Part shown: piece by piece, positions 13,380-22,249 of the stretch | How positions within the stretch are numbered: the first letter of the stretch is position 1 | How the letters are laid out: each line of letters begins with the position of its first letter | Assembly (NCBI GenBank): GCA_905206455.1 | Contig: CAJLHL010000008.1 | Span: 1 to 36,441, forward strand | DNA from: an uncultured Eubacteriales bacterium | GTDB lineage: Bacteria > Bacillota > Clostridia > Peptostreptococcales > Anaerovoracaceae | Length of the DNA: 36,441 nt | Direction of reading: 5' to 3' | Program-made: the position numbers and the translations under genes | Notes under the pieces: model-generated | Told to the model about the DNA's origin: nothing | What the model saw: the letters and a program-made list of their open reading frames with translations, nothing else | The model's database searches: none

Positions 13380-15239
13380 CTAATTGCCGAAGAGACCGCC
13401 GAACAGATCGCTGTACGGATCACTTCCGTAAGTTCCGGAACCGTCCTGCTGACCTCCGGAATAGCCGTCCGATCCGCTGCTTCCAGACGAACCGGAAGTT
13501 CCAGAACTCTTATATTGCATAGCGGAAGCCTGGCTCTGAGCCTGCAGAGTGAGCTCCAGTGTCATATCTGTCTTACTGCGCTCGATGGTTACCGTAATCT
13601 TGTCTCCAGGTCTGTAATTGACCAGTTTTTTCTTGAGATCGCTCATATTTTCGATCGCATCGCCGTCGATCGCCGTGATGACGTCGCCCTCTTTCATACC
13701 GGCCGCCGATGCCGGCGAATCCGTATAAATCTGAAGAACTGCGACACCCTTTTCAGTCTTGAAGTCCGTCTGATACTGCGCCATAGCGTCCTCTACGCTC
13801 ATGCCCGTGATGCCCAGATAGACAGATTCATAGGTACCGTTCTCCTTGACCTCCTCTATGACAGGAAGAGCGGTATTGATCGGAATCGCAAATCCCAGAC
13901 CTTCCGCAGAACTCGCTTTCGCGGTATTGATACCGATAACCTCTCCGGAACTGTTGATCAGAGGACCGCCGCTGTTCCCGGAATTGATGGAGGCGTCCGT
14001 CTGAAGAAGCCCCTGCATCGTATTGGTGCTTTCACCGTCCGTCGTAGTAATCGTCCTGTCGAGACCGCTGATAATACCCTGGGTTACGCTTCGTTCAAAA
14101 TCACGTCCCAGAGGATTTCCGATAGCGACAGCATAATCTCCGATCTGAACATCATCTGAATCCCCTAACTCTACCGCCTGAAGATTCTTGGCGTCGATTT
14201 TCACAATAGCGAGATCCAGTGAGGAATCACTCCACAATACCGTACCTGGATATTCTGATCCGTCGTACAGATCTACGGTGATCTGTGAGGAATTCCCATT
14301 ATCTACTACATGGGAATTCGTAAGAATGTATCCGTTTTCATCTACGATAAATCCCGTTCCGGAACCCTGTACCGTTCCCTGCTGAGTTCCGAAGATCGAC
14401 TGCCGGTATTCCGTAGAGACTGTGCTGATACCGACTACCGAAGGCATCAGCTTTTCCGCGATAACGGAAGCCGCGTCCATACCGCTCTCACTGGAATCGA
14501 TAGAGATATTGCTGGTAGAACTTCCGCCGCCCTTCGAACCGAAGAGATTCGCGCCGAGAACTCCTCCACCGATTCCCGCTCCGAAGCAGAGAATCACGGC
14601 CAGAGCAACGGCGATTCCTTTCTTGGTACGGCTGCTCACAGACTTCTTCTGTTTCTTCTGACGTTTACCGTTCTGCTGTCGGATGAAATCCGGACTTTCC
14701 TGATAAGAGGATCCCTCGCCCCGGAAAAAATCTGCGCCTTCTTCCTGCGTAGCATGATTTGTCCATGTATCTGTATTCCGGGAAAAATCGTCAGATTTCC
14801 AGCCGTTCTCTGCTTCAGAATTTTCCGCGGAGTATGTTCCTTCCGATGAAAATTCCGAAGATGCGGATGAAGTGCGCCCTGCAAAGCTACTGCCCTGTAT
14901 ACCGTCTGTACTTTCATTTTCAGATGAATTTTTTGAATTCCACGCAAACGTACTCCTTTGGGATTTTACCTCCTCTCGAAGACCTGACGCTATGCTGTAA
15001 TCTACCTCGGCTTCACCTCCTGCGCTTCCCGTATCAGCGCGGCCTTCCGCAGATCCTTTCCGAAGATCTCCTTCCGCGCCGCTCCGGGCTTCGCCGTCCG
15101 ATTCCGAAGATACGAATCCTTCCCCATTTCCATATGGACCTGTTCCCGTCTGTGCGCTTTCCCTAAAATTCCTTTCTTTTTCTGTGTCCGGATCGCCGCT
15201 CCCGCTGGTATGCGTTTTGTCCCATGTTTCTCTGTCCAT
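13380..15239 (-). CDS. htrA: HtrA-like membrane-anchored serine protease
   Basis: Envelope quality-control protease of 619 residues. The first 205 residues are cytoplasmic, polar and low in complexity (S, G, E, D), ending in a basic patch; one transmembrane segment follows at about 208-230. The trypsin-like domain carries His310 (TNSHVVDN), Asp342 (SSLDLAIVKID) and Ser423 (NSGNSGGPLIN). One PDZ domain follows (about 480-570), then a Gly/Ser-rich tail ending DLFGGLFGN. The ATG at 15239 is chosen over 15257 because GGGGAGG lies nine bases before it. It follows walJ by 23 bases, the standard wal-cluster order. The disordered cytoplasmic part is much longer than in Bacillus HtrA. Stop is TAG. Confidence 0.95.
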   Translation of the reverse strand: MDRETWDKTHTSGSGDPDTEKERNFRESAQTGTGPYGNGEGFVSSESDGEARSGAEGDLRKGSAEGRADTGSAGGEAEVDYSIASGLREEVKSQRSTFAWNSKNSSENESTDGIQGSSFAGRTSSASSEFSSEGTYSAENSEAENGWKSDDFSRNTDTWTNHATQEEGADFFRGEGSSYQESPDFIRQQNGKRQKKQKKSVSSRTKKGIAVALAVILCFGAGIGGGVLGANLFGSKGGGSSTSNISIDSSESGMDAASVIAEKLMPSVVGISTVSTEYRQSIFGTQQGTVQGSGTGFIVDENGYILTNSHVVDNGNSSQITVDLYDGSEYPGTVLWSDSSLDLAIVKIDAKNLQAVELGDSDDVQIGDYAVAIGNPLGRDFERSVTQGIISGLDRTITTTDGESTNTMQGLLQTDASINSGNSGGPLINSSGEVIGINTAKASSAEGLGFAIPINTALPVIEEVKENGTYESVYLGITGMSVEDAMAQYQTDFKTEKGVAVLQIYTDSPASAAGMKEGDVITAIDGDAIENMSDLKKKLVNYRPGDKITVTIERSKTDMTLELTLQAQSQASAMQYKSSGTSGSSGSSGSDGYSGGQQDGSGTYGSDPYSDLFGGLFGN

Positions 15240-15262
15240 ATCTGATGACCTCCCCATTCATT

Positions 15263-16060
15263 TTATATTTCGGTAAATCCGCTGATTCCTTCCCTCTTCA
15301 GTACTTCCAGCCGCATATGCTTTCCGGGATAAAACCGGTGCTCCTCCAAAATATTTGTCACTGTCTGAAGCGCCAGCTGGGGAAAGTTATTTTCTCTGCT
15401 GAGATGTGCGAGAAGTATAGTTCGATATCTGTCGTCACGAGACATGACATCCGACAGGATCTCCCCTGCGGTCTCATTGGACAGATGACCGCTGTCTCCC
15501 AAAATTCTCAGTTTCAGTCGATACGGGTAGGGACCCGCTTTCAGCATATTTACCTCATGATTGGCTTCAATGACGATGAGATCTGAAGACTCCAGCTCCG
15601 GCCTGACACGTTCGGGAACATAACCCGTGTCAGTAAGCACCGTAATTTTGGAATTTCCCGATGTGACCGTATAACAAACCGGATGCGCCGCATCATGCGA
15701 TATATCTATCGCCCGGATCCTCATGTCGCCAACCTGTGTGATGTGATCTGTATCCAGAGAGCGGATCTGTTCGCTGTTATGTACGGTCTCCCGAAGACAA
15801 AGACAGGTTTCTTCGCTGGCATAGACGTTCCAAAGGGGATTCTGTTTCGTCAGAACCTTCAGGCCTTTCACATGATCACTGTGCTCATGAGTCACGAAAA
15901 CCCCGGAGATCTCCGATCGCTCCGTTCCCAATTCCTCCAGTGCGGCATGAATTTTCTTCGTGCTGATGCCCGCGTCTATGAGTATTGCCGACTCTCTGCT
16001 TTTTATGAGATAGCAGTTACCACTGCTTCCGCTCGCAAAAGAGCAAAAGCTCAGATTCAT
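15263..16060 (-). CDS. walJ: WalJ (YycJ) metallo-hydrolase
   Basis: A 265-residue metallo-beta-lactamase-fold protein of the YycJ/WalJ family, implicated in cell-wall and DNA-repair phenotypes in Firmicutes. The family start MNLSFCSFASGSSGNCYLI is intact, followed by ILIDAGISTKKI, the metal motif VTHEHSDHVKGLKVL, LTDTGYVPE, VIEANHE and HLSNE. The ATG at 16060 is chosen because AGGAG is eight bases upstream; the frame's earlier ATG at 16099 adds a segment absent from relatives. It lies between walI and htrA, 23 bases ahead of htrA, so it is cotranscribed with them. Confidence 0.95.
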   Translation of the reverse strand: MNLSFCSFASGSSGNCYLIKSRESAILIDAGISTKKIHAALEELGTERSEISGVFVTHEHSDHVKGLKVLTKQNPLWNVYASEETCLCLRETVHNSEQIRSLDTDHITQVGDMRIRAIDISHDAAHPVCYTVTSGNSKITVLTDTGYVPERVRPELESSDLIVIEANHEVNMLKAGPYPYRLKLRILGDSGHLSNETAGEILSDVMSRDDRYRTILLAHLSRENNFPQLALQTVTNILEEHRFYPGKHMRLEVLKREGISGFTEI

Positions 16061-16147
16061 TCTAATAGCTCCTATCCGGAGGTTTCCTCCTCCTGGCATT
16101 ATTTATACACGTTCTATGTGATAATCTTATGAAGTAGCTGTGACGTA

Positions 16148-17014
16148 TTATTGCTCAAACGCGGAAATATACTTGATTCTGCCGCCGTTATATTCGATGC
16201 GCCAGGCCGGAAAAGCGGTATCATACAGTATATTTTCACTCACACCGTTTTTATCCGCATAATATACGAGTTCGATTTTTTCTACATTTACCGTCTCCTC
16301 TGGCGAGACCTCACTCCCCCGTTCGGATTCCTCACCAGAAGAAGTCTCTTCCGCCGCCGTATCACCGGAATCTTCCGGAGGCAAAGAACCGCCGGAGTCC
16401 GTCCGGCTCTGTCTCTCATCATTTATGATATCGATAAAACCGAGAAGGGCCGTTATCGGCTCTGTAATCGAAAGCTTAGCGGATCCCTCTTCCACGGGTT
16501 CGATCCACTGACGTTCGATTCCCGCGACAATTCCATCTTCAAACTTCACGTCCATATAACATTCTTCCAGCGGAATATCCTCATACGTGTTTTGATAGCG
16601 GACGACGACTTCGCCATCCTCTCCTTCCCTGTAATCCACAGGTTTCGCGCTGTGGGGCAGCAGACCGCATTCCTTTAGAAAAACCTCGGCTGCGGCTTCA
16701 TATTCACTCTGATCCTCCGGTCTTTTTTCCTTCGGATTTCCGCTGGAATTTTCAATATCTCTGATGGCTTTTTCTACCGCGTTCTTATCGTATTCTTCAT
16801 ATTGTACGATCAAAGCGGGTATTTTCCCCGGACTTTTTGGCATATCGCACGCCAGCTCGATCTGATTTGCTTTCAGTTTATCGATCGTATAACTGTAAAG
16901 CTCCGAATTGCTCTCTTTACTGTGCCCATAACGCAGCCCGTATACGCCGATTAAAAAAATATTGGTAATCAGCAGAACAATGAGGATGATATTTTTTGCC
17001 CGTCCCCAGTCCAT
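16148..17014 (-). CDS. walI: WalI (YycI)-like membrane protein
   Basis: A 288-residue bitopic protein. The start MDWGRAKNIILIVLLITNIF is the recognisable YycI signature: a very short cytoplasmic end and one transmembrane helix (about 7-25). The rest is extracytoplasmic with YycI-type repeats and the ending AFPAWRIEYNGGRIKYISAFEQ. An acidic low-complexity stretch (about residues 205-245, rich in S, E, G, P) is inserted before the last strand region. In Bacillus WalI and WalH form a complex that restrains the WalK kinase. The start codon overlaps the walH stop by one base (TGATG), indicating translational coupling. Sequence similarity to Bacillus WalI is low outside the N-terminus. Confidence 0.82.
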   Translation of the reverse strand: MDWGRAKNIILIVLLITNIFLIGVYGLRYGHSKESNSELYSYTIDKLKANQIELACDMPKSPGKIPALIVQYEEYDKNAVEKAIRDIENSSGNPKEKRPEDQSEYEAAAEVFLKECGLLPHSAKPVDYREGEDGEVVVRYQNTYEDIPLEECYMDVKFEDGIVAGIERQWIEPVEEGSAKLSITEPITALLGFIDIINDERQSRTDSGGSLPPEDSGDTAAEETSSGEESERGSEVSPEETVNVEKIELVYYADKNGVSENILYDTAFPAWRIEYNGGRIKYISAFEQ

Positions 17015-18477
17015 CAGTTCACCTCCGCTCTCAGATATCCCAGAAGCTCTCCGGTCTCCGGATCAAACCAAAATCTGCAGCCTCCCGATACCGTCATCAG
17101 CCACACCGGCTTGATCGTCAGCGAATCATTTTGCTTGTCCCGAATACAGCAGAATTTGATACTTTCTACCCTGGCTGCCATCTCTTCAAATGTCGTCGTA
17201 CCTATGATCTGACCGATCTTCGCATAGTTTTCCGTCAGAATGTTGACAGGCTCTATAGATTCCCACATTTCACCGCTTTGATCGGCTTCTTCTGACATGA
17301 TCACGATATCCCTTTCGTACGCCGTGACTTGCTGCCCGCAGACATCCACGGAAAGAATCTCACCCTCGGTGTACTCTATAGAGACTCCATTATTTTCCAG
17401 TCCAAAGACAAAATGATACCCGCTACCTCCGGAATTTAAAATCCTGTCTGCGGCTTTGAGATACGGGCGGCATCCGTTGCTGTACAGGCTGTTCCACTTC
17501 CCGTGGCTGCTCACATATTCAACTGCCTTTTCCAGAGAATCGTAGAATCCCCGCTGATTGTAGACGGAAGGATCAAAGTTTTCGCTGTATTTGATTTTCC
17601 CATTTTCTTCCATAATCAGAGACTGACTGCTCCCATACATATAGAGAAGCGAACCCTTATTCTCTGTTATCTTACGCACAAAATCCAGCCCGGAAGCGAA
17701 AAAACCGGAAGCGATTCGATTCGCTTTCGCCTGATCACTGATGGAAAATTCCTGCGTTCCTTTCATCTCCGTGAGGTTAGACGACATAAAGAGAGGCATC
17801 AGCGCGTCGTTTTCCACACCTACAATATCCGCAATGTAATAATACGGAATATATTCGCTGGACTCCACCGACTTGATAAATGCGGACACTTCCTCTCCCA
17901 GTTCCGTAGAAACAGAGGTGTCATCCACGATAATACGATAATACGTATCGGTATTTCTGTCCCGGATAAATAGATTTTCTGTACTCGCTGTAGAAAATCC
18001 GATACTGGTAAAATTGGTGAGATCTCCGAGATTTACCGAATAGGATATGTCGTTCTCTTTGATAAACTCTTCCACCGGAATGGAATAATCAAATCTCATA
18101 TTGACCGACGCATAGGACATCACTTCTTCATATTGTTCCGCCTGAATCTGTTCTGCATAAGAAGCTTCACCGATATATTTTCTCATCAGTTCCATCATTT
18201 TGTCTGTGACAGTCGTGTCCTCAAAGGCTTCTTTTCCTTTTTTCAGAGTATAGGTATCCGAACCGAAGCTGAAAAGAATATTTCTTGGCTGAATCAGATC
18301 ATTTGGTTCCGGAATATAGGAATTCACGCTGTCCTCTATGATATTGATAGGAGATAAATCACGAAGTGAGATATCCTTCCAAAAAAATGACAAAAGCAGT
18401 ACCGTCGTCAAAAACAATACTACTATCAGAACATTTTTAATTCTCTCAATAAAAATTTTCCTTTTGTCACTCATCAT
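17014..18477 (-). CDS. walH: WalH (YycH)-like regulatory membrane protein
   Basis: A 487-residue bitopic protein with one transmembrane helix (about 15-33 from the chosen start) and a large extracytoplasmic domain. Length, topology and position directly before walI-walJ-htrA identify it as YycH/WalH, which with WalI modulates the WalK kinase. The double ATG at 18477/18474 is preferred over 18543 because GAAAGGTG lies about seven bases before it, while the longer version would translate a hairpin. The walR and walK genes that normally precede it are not here; upstream is a secreted protein of unknown function. No promoter was found in the short space between the hairpin at 18504-18537 and the start. 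Confidence 0.8.
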   Translation of the reverse strand: MMSDKRKIFIERIKNVLIVVLFLTTVLLLSFFWKDISLRDLSPINIIEDSVNSYIPEPNDLIQPRNILFSFGSDTYTLKKGKEAFEDTTVTDKMMELMRKYIGEASYAEQIQAEQYEEVMSYASVNMRFDYSIPVEEFIKENDISYSVNLGDLTNFTSIGFSTASTENLFIRDRNTDTYYRIIVDDTSVSTELGEEVSAFIKSVESSEYIPYYYIADIVGVENDALMPLFMSSNLTEMKGTQEFSISDQAKANRIASGFFASGLDFVRKITENKGSLLYMYGSSQSLIMEENGKIKYSENFDPSVYNQRGFYDSLEKAVEYVSSHGKWNSLYSNGCRPYLKAADRILNSGGSGYHFVFGLENNGVSIEYTEGEILSVDVCGQQVTAYERDIVIMSEEADQSGEMWESIEPVNILTENYAKIGQIIGTTTFEEMAARVESIKFCCIRDKQNDSLTIKPVWLMTVSGGCRFWFDPETGELLGYLRAEVN

Positions 18478-18503
18478 GGATAAGCACCTTTCTCTTACAA
18501 GAA

Positions 18504-18537
18504 AAGGGCTGTTGCAAAATGATTTTGTACAGCCCTT
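18504..18537 (-). terminator. Hairpin between secreted-protein gene and walH
   Basis: On the minus strand AAGGGCTGT (18537-18529) pairs with ACAGCCCTT (18512-18504), and inside it ATTTTG pairs with CAAAAT. It is followed by TTCTTG-like bases, a weak T-run. It ends 27 bases before the walH start, so it may be a leaky terminator or attenuator. Confidence 0.6.
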
Positions 18538-18628
18538 CGTCATCCCTTTATATTTAACCTGAAATCTTATCCCTTTGTTTTTCTGTCTGTTTCACATCCC
18601 CAGCCGTTCAAAAGCGGCGATCATCCCG

Positions 18629-19108
18629 CTATCCCAGCAGTTTTTTGAGAAGCGACGCCCAAAAAGAAGTCGAGGAATTCTGTGAATTGAATACGTCCAC
18701 CTTTACCGTACTCGACGACTGTTTCTGAACTTTAACGTAAATTTCGCTGGCATAAATCGCTTTTCCCGCAGAATTCAGCGTCGAAATATTGATGCAATAC
18801 ACCCCTGGAGTAAGGCCTGTCAGCTGACGGGTATAATAGCTCAACGATTTCGAAGAAGAGTATTTCTCCGATTTTATCAGAGTGTGTGAGGAATTTGACT
18901 CTTTGTAGAGCGACATCTTTATGGTGCGAGGCGCGGTCATCTTGACTGATACCAACACTTTTCCGTTTTTCATGACCGCATCCTGGGTCGGACTGACGAT
19001 GGTGATGTAGGGATCCCGGTGAAGCGAAGTCGCCGCAAATACCGGTAAAGTGTTTACAATCAGACAGAGTATGACAGCGAAAGCTATGAGGACTTTTTTT
19101 CTGCCCAC
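18629..19108 (-). CDS. Secreted protein with a beta-sandwich-like domain
   Basis: A 159-residue protein with a classical signal peptide (basic MGRKKV, hydrophobic core to about residue 22, likely cut after PVFA). The mature part looks like a single immunoglobulin- or fibronectin-like beta-sandwich: alternating strands such as ITIVSPTQDAVMKNGKVLVS, TIKMSLYKES, LTGLTPGVYCINISTLNSAGKA. It is rich in Ser and Lys and ends in a short amphipathic helix. I do not recognise a named family. The start is GTG at 19108 with AGGAG eight bases upstream. Its position ahead of walH-walI-walJ-htrA suggests a cell-wall link, but that is inference. Stop is TAG. Confidence 0.8.
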   Translation of the reverse strand: MGRKKVLIAFAVILCLIVNTLPVFAATSLHRDPYITIVSPTQDAVMKNGKVLVSVKMTAPRTIKMSLYKESNSSHTLIKSEKYSSSKSLSYYTRQLTGLTPGVYCINISTLNSAGKAIYASEIYVKVQKQSSSTVKVDVFNSQNSSTSFWASLLKKLLG

Positions 19109-19283
19109 TGTCGCAGCTCCTTTCTGAAACTGATGAATAAGAAATAAGTGTTTTATACAATATCTTGTGGTGACATGATTCTTATAATGCCACTAATATA
19201 CATTCTTAGTATAGTCTTCCCATGTTACAGAATGATTACAGCAGGTTTAATCTATATTTACAAAGTCTGTCGTACGAATTATC

Positions 19284-19313
19284 TTGCCCTTCCGCCGGCC
19301 CTTCAAATATAAT
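19284..19313 (+). promoter_or_regulatory. Promoter of rnhA
   Basis: TTGCCC (19284-19289), 18 bases, TATAAT (19308-19313), about 47 bases before the start codon. Confidence 0.6.
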
Positions 19314-19360
19314 GATATTTAATACTAAATGTAAGAAAGTGGATATCAGAGAGGGATACT

Positions 19361-19912
19361 ATGGCGATATTAAGAATATATACAGACGGCGCGTGCTCCG
19401 GAAATCAGCACGAGACTAATGTCGGAGGCTGGGGCGCAGTGCTGGAATACGGTCAGACACAAAAAGAGCTCTGGGGAGGTGAACGAAATACGACAAATAA
19501 TCGTATGGAGATGACCGCTCTCATCGAAGCACTCTCTGCATTGAAAAAGACAGATCAACAAATCGAAGTATTCTCCGACAGCGCTTATCTGATGGATTGT
19601 TTCCGAAAAAAATGGTATATATCCTGGCGAAAAAACGGCTGGAAAACCGCAAACAAGACTCCGGTGGAAAATAAAGAACTCTGGGAGCGGCTTCTGAATC
19701 TTACCGCTCAGCATAAGATCAGCTTCTACCGCGTCAAAGGACATGTAAATCCTGATCACCCCAACACTGACACAGATAAGCTCTATCGAAAATTTTCAGA
19801 ATGGAATGGAAACCATTTCACTTTTGACGATTTTCTCTATGTCACGAAAATGAACAACAGAGCGGACGAGTTGGCGAACAAAGGGATGGAACCGCTGAAA
19901 GGCAGTGAATAA
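19361..19912 (+). CDS. rnhA: Ribonuclease HI
   Basis: Degrades the RNA strand of RNA-DNA hybrids in the cytoplasm. The catalytic residues are visible: Asp9 (IYTDGACSGN), Glu50 (NNRMEM), Asp73 (VFSDSAYL), the loop His128 (RVKGH) and Asp169 (NNRADELANKG). At 183 residues it is longer than E. coli RNase HI (155) because about 35 residues are inserted between the His loop and the last Asp (131-164, aromatic and acidic); such insertions occur in some Firmicutes RNases HI. There is no N-terminal hybrid-binding domain. AGAGAGGGA precedes the ATG. Divergent from the secreted-protein gene. Confidence 0.95.
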   Translation: MAILRIYTDGACSGNQHETNVGGWGAVLEYGQTQKELWGGERNTTNNRMEMTALIEALSALKKTDQQIEVFSDSAYLMDCFRKKWYISWRKNGWKTANKTPVENKELWERLLNLTAQHKISFYRVKGHVNPDHPNTDTDKLYRKFSEWNGNHFTFDDFLYVTKMNNRADELANKGMEPLKGSE

Positions 19913-20181
19913 CATTCTCTCATTCCAATCCGTGCAAAACTTCGCCAGCCCGTTCAGAGCGTGCCAGCGGCTCCGGCGCGGCGCGCAACGGCATATGTCT
20001 TCGAATTACAGCTCGGGCTGCAATCTTCACACGGAAATCTGCAAACAGTTTCCTCCCACAGAGAGCGAAAGACATCGGTATCGCATTAATATCGCACGGC
20101 GGAAACATCTCTGCTGCGCTCTCTGCCGCAGTAATCAGGAAAAACTTTGAAACCAGAAAATAGAAAGGATCATACCGCATC

Positions 20182-21033
20182 ATGTATCAGGCAGGACTTA
20201 TTTTAGAAGGCGGAGGTATGAGAGGCACTTATACCACAGGAGTTCTCGATTTTTTCATGGACAAGAACATTTATTTCAGCAGCATATACGGCGTCTCGGC
20301 CGGTGCATGCCACGCCTGCAGCTATGTTTCCAAACAGAGAGGACGCGCCTTCGAAATCTTTGAAAAATATCTCAATGATGAACGTTACTGCAGTTTAAAA
20401 AGCCTCCGGAAAACAGGAGATCTCTTCGGAGCAGAGATGTTATACGATCTGATTCCCAACAGATACCTCCCCTTCGACTATGAAGCTGCAGAACGCTATG
20501 AAGGCAGTCTTTTCGCCGTAGCGACACACTGTGTCAGCGGAAAACCAAATTACTTTAAGATCACCGATTTTCGGGCGGATATGTCAAAAATCCGAGCCTC
20601 CGCGTCCCTTCCCCTTCTTTCGCGCAGTGTGACAATCGACGGTGAAGATTACCTGGACGGCGGAGTTTCCGATTCCATTCCTCTGACAGAATCGATCCGC
20701 TCCGGAAACACAAAAAATGTGCTGATTCTCACCAGAGAAGCAGGTTACAGGAAGAAGAAATCGAAGACAAACCATCTCATAAGCCGCGTTTATAAAAAAA
20801 ATTTCCCGGGCCTTGTAGCAGCTCAAAAGCAAAGGCACTTGAGTTACAACCGCGCCCTTGAACTCGCAGAAAGAGAAGAAAAGAAAGGCAGCGCTTTCAT
20901 TCTTCGCCCCAGTATCAAGCCAGAGGTAGGACGTGTTGAAAAAAATATAAAAAAACTGAAGGATTTATATGAATTGGGCTATACTGACGCGCAGATTCAT
21001 TATGACGCTCTGATTTCCTTTTTGAAAGATTAG
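20182..21033 (+). CDS. Patatin-like phospholipase
   Basis: A 283-residue serine lipid hydrolase of the patatin family (RssA/YjjU-like branch), presumably acting on membrane lipids or acyl-glycerols. The oxyanion loop GGGMRG (residues 10-15), the nucleophile elbow GVSAG with Ser39, and the catalytic Asp159 in YLDGGVSD are all present, so the Ser-Asp dyad is intact. The rest includes a C-terminal basic/helical part (KKKSKTNHLISR, then KNIKKLKDLYELGY). No signal peptide: cytoplasmic or peripheral. AAAGGA lies about 12 bases before the ATG, a loose spacing. The 269 bases before it hold no accepted gene. Confidence 0.93.
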   Translation: MYQAGLILEGGGMRGTYTTGVLDFFMDKNIYFSSIYGVSAGACHACSYVSKQRGRAFEIFEKYLNDERYCSLKSLRKTGDLFGAEMLYDLIPNRYLPFDYEAAERYEGSLFAVATHCVSGKPNYFKITDFRADMSKIRASASLPLLSRSVTIDGEDYLDGGVSDSIPLTESIRSGNTKNVLILTREAGYRKKKSKTNHLISRVYKKNFPGLVAAQKQRHLSYNRALELAEREEKKGSAFILRPSIKPEVGRVEKNIKKLKDLYELGYTDAQIHYDALISFLKD

Positions 21034-21163
21034 ATTTCTTATCTACCGTCTGGGTAAGAAAAGCGGATTGAAAGAAAAAGGATACCCTTTTTCTGCAAAA
21101 CGAGAGAAAGACATGGCTGAGATGCCTGTTCCATCCCTATTTGAGCCGGACGGGCAGGTCGGA

Positions 21164-22090
21164 TCAGGCGGGCGATTTTCTCCTAAAGAAAACAGACGCG
21201 GCAAGGATTAATACTACACTTCCTCCAAAGACCTGCACAGGATACCATAGAATCTGATCTGCCCCGATCAGCATGGGAAGTATCGCCATCGCTCCTGCCG
21301 GCGGCGTCCACAGCCTCATCGTCCTCATAGCAAGCAGAAACAGCACTGCTGCCGCAAAGGCTGCGGCGGCGAGAGGCAGATCTGCTTTTTCCGCAATCAG
21401 CAGGCGGCACAGAGCACCTTCTGCAGCGCAGAGTGTGATGAGAATTGCGATTTTCGCACTCCTTCCCGGTTTTACGGATTTTTCTGACATTTCTGTAAAA
21501 GCCACCAGCAGCGGAGGCGCAACACAGAATTTCCAGCCGAGAGGAAGCACACCCGCGCTGAGAACAGCCATGCACAGGATCCGTATACAGCTGTTTTTCA
21601 CCCGGTCGGCAGATACAGCGGGCAATGGCTGATAAGATTCGCTCAAATGCGCTCCCGCTTTGACGCTGATCAGCTGCAAAATACAGATCAGAGCTGTCAG
21701 TCCGACAGCGGATACCGGATAAATCCAGGTATCCGTCTGAAGCAGTACCGGCAGAACGGCAGCCGATATCATGGGAGCAAACGTGGTCTTTGAGCAAAGA
21801 AAGATCATTTGCCCCGCAGCGAAAGCAGACACCATCTGTCCCCAATATCCAAAAGGCAAATATCTCACAACGATTACGCCTAAAATCGAACAGACCGCGA
21901 TATAGCAGAACATTCTGCTTCTGTTCACACGCCAGATCTGTTCAGGTGCTGATAAAGCTCCTGCCGCCAGCGCTGCGATTTCCGAAAATATAATCTCAGG
22001 TTCGCGGCAGTATTCCGCGATCCCTGTCATGAGAACGATCACTGCAATTGTAAATATGTAATTCAGCCAATTTCGCTTTACCGACAACAT
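21164..22090 (-). CDS. Multi-spanning membrane protein, HPP-like
   Basis: A 308-residue membrane protein with about eight to ten hydrophobic segments spread over its whole length. It looks like two similar halves: each has a short conserved turn before a hydrophobic run, TTFAPMISAAVLPVLLQ in the first and WTPPAGAMAILPMLIG in the second. The second resembles the proline-rich turn of HPP-family membrane proteins, some of which are linked to nitrite transport, so I call it HPP-like with caution. No substrate can be assigned. GGAGG lies eight bases before the ATG, and a weak extended -10 promoter (TATACT at 22115-22110 with TG upstream) is nearby. Neighbours give no pathway clue. Confidence 0.6.
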   Translation of the reverse strand: MLSVKRNWLNYIFTIAVIVLMTGIAEYCREPEIIFSEIAALAAGALSAPEQIWRVNRSRMFCYIAVCSILGVIVVRYLPFGYWGQMVSAFAAGQMIFLCSKTTFAPMISAAVLPVLLQTDTWIYPVSAVGLTALICILQLISVKAGAHLSESYQPLPAVSADRVKNSCIRILCMAVLSAGVLPLGWKFCVAPPLLVAFTEMSEKSVKPGRSAKIAILITLCAAEGALCRLLIAEKADLPLAAAAFAAAVLFLLAMRTMRLWTPPAGAMAILPMLIGADQILWYPVQVFGGSVVLILAASVFFRRKSPA

Positions 22091-22249
22091 GATGAAAACC
22101 TCCGCTACCAGTATAACATCTCCTTCCGAAATTGACGATTACCGTATCGGGGTTTTTATTATCTCTTCCGTCAATCTATTATTCAGACCATATCCCTGTC
22201 CACTTCAGAACCTTTTCCCTCTTCCCCTCTCTTATACTTCCTCCGTTCT

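Noticed and set aside
19913..20181. Possible remnant gene before the patatin gene
   Set aside because: Frames on both strands look mildly protein-like, but none has a ribosome site or recognisable motif, so no strand or frame can be preferred.
20806..20819. ATTTCCCGGG sequence as a Noc-binding site
   Set aside because: Only the left half matches the ATTTCCCGGGAAAT box, and it lies inside the patatin coding region.
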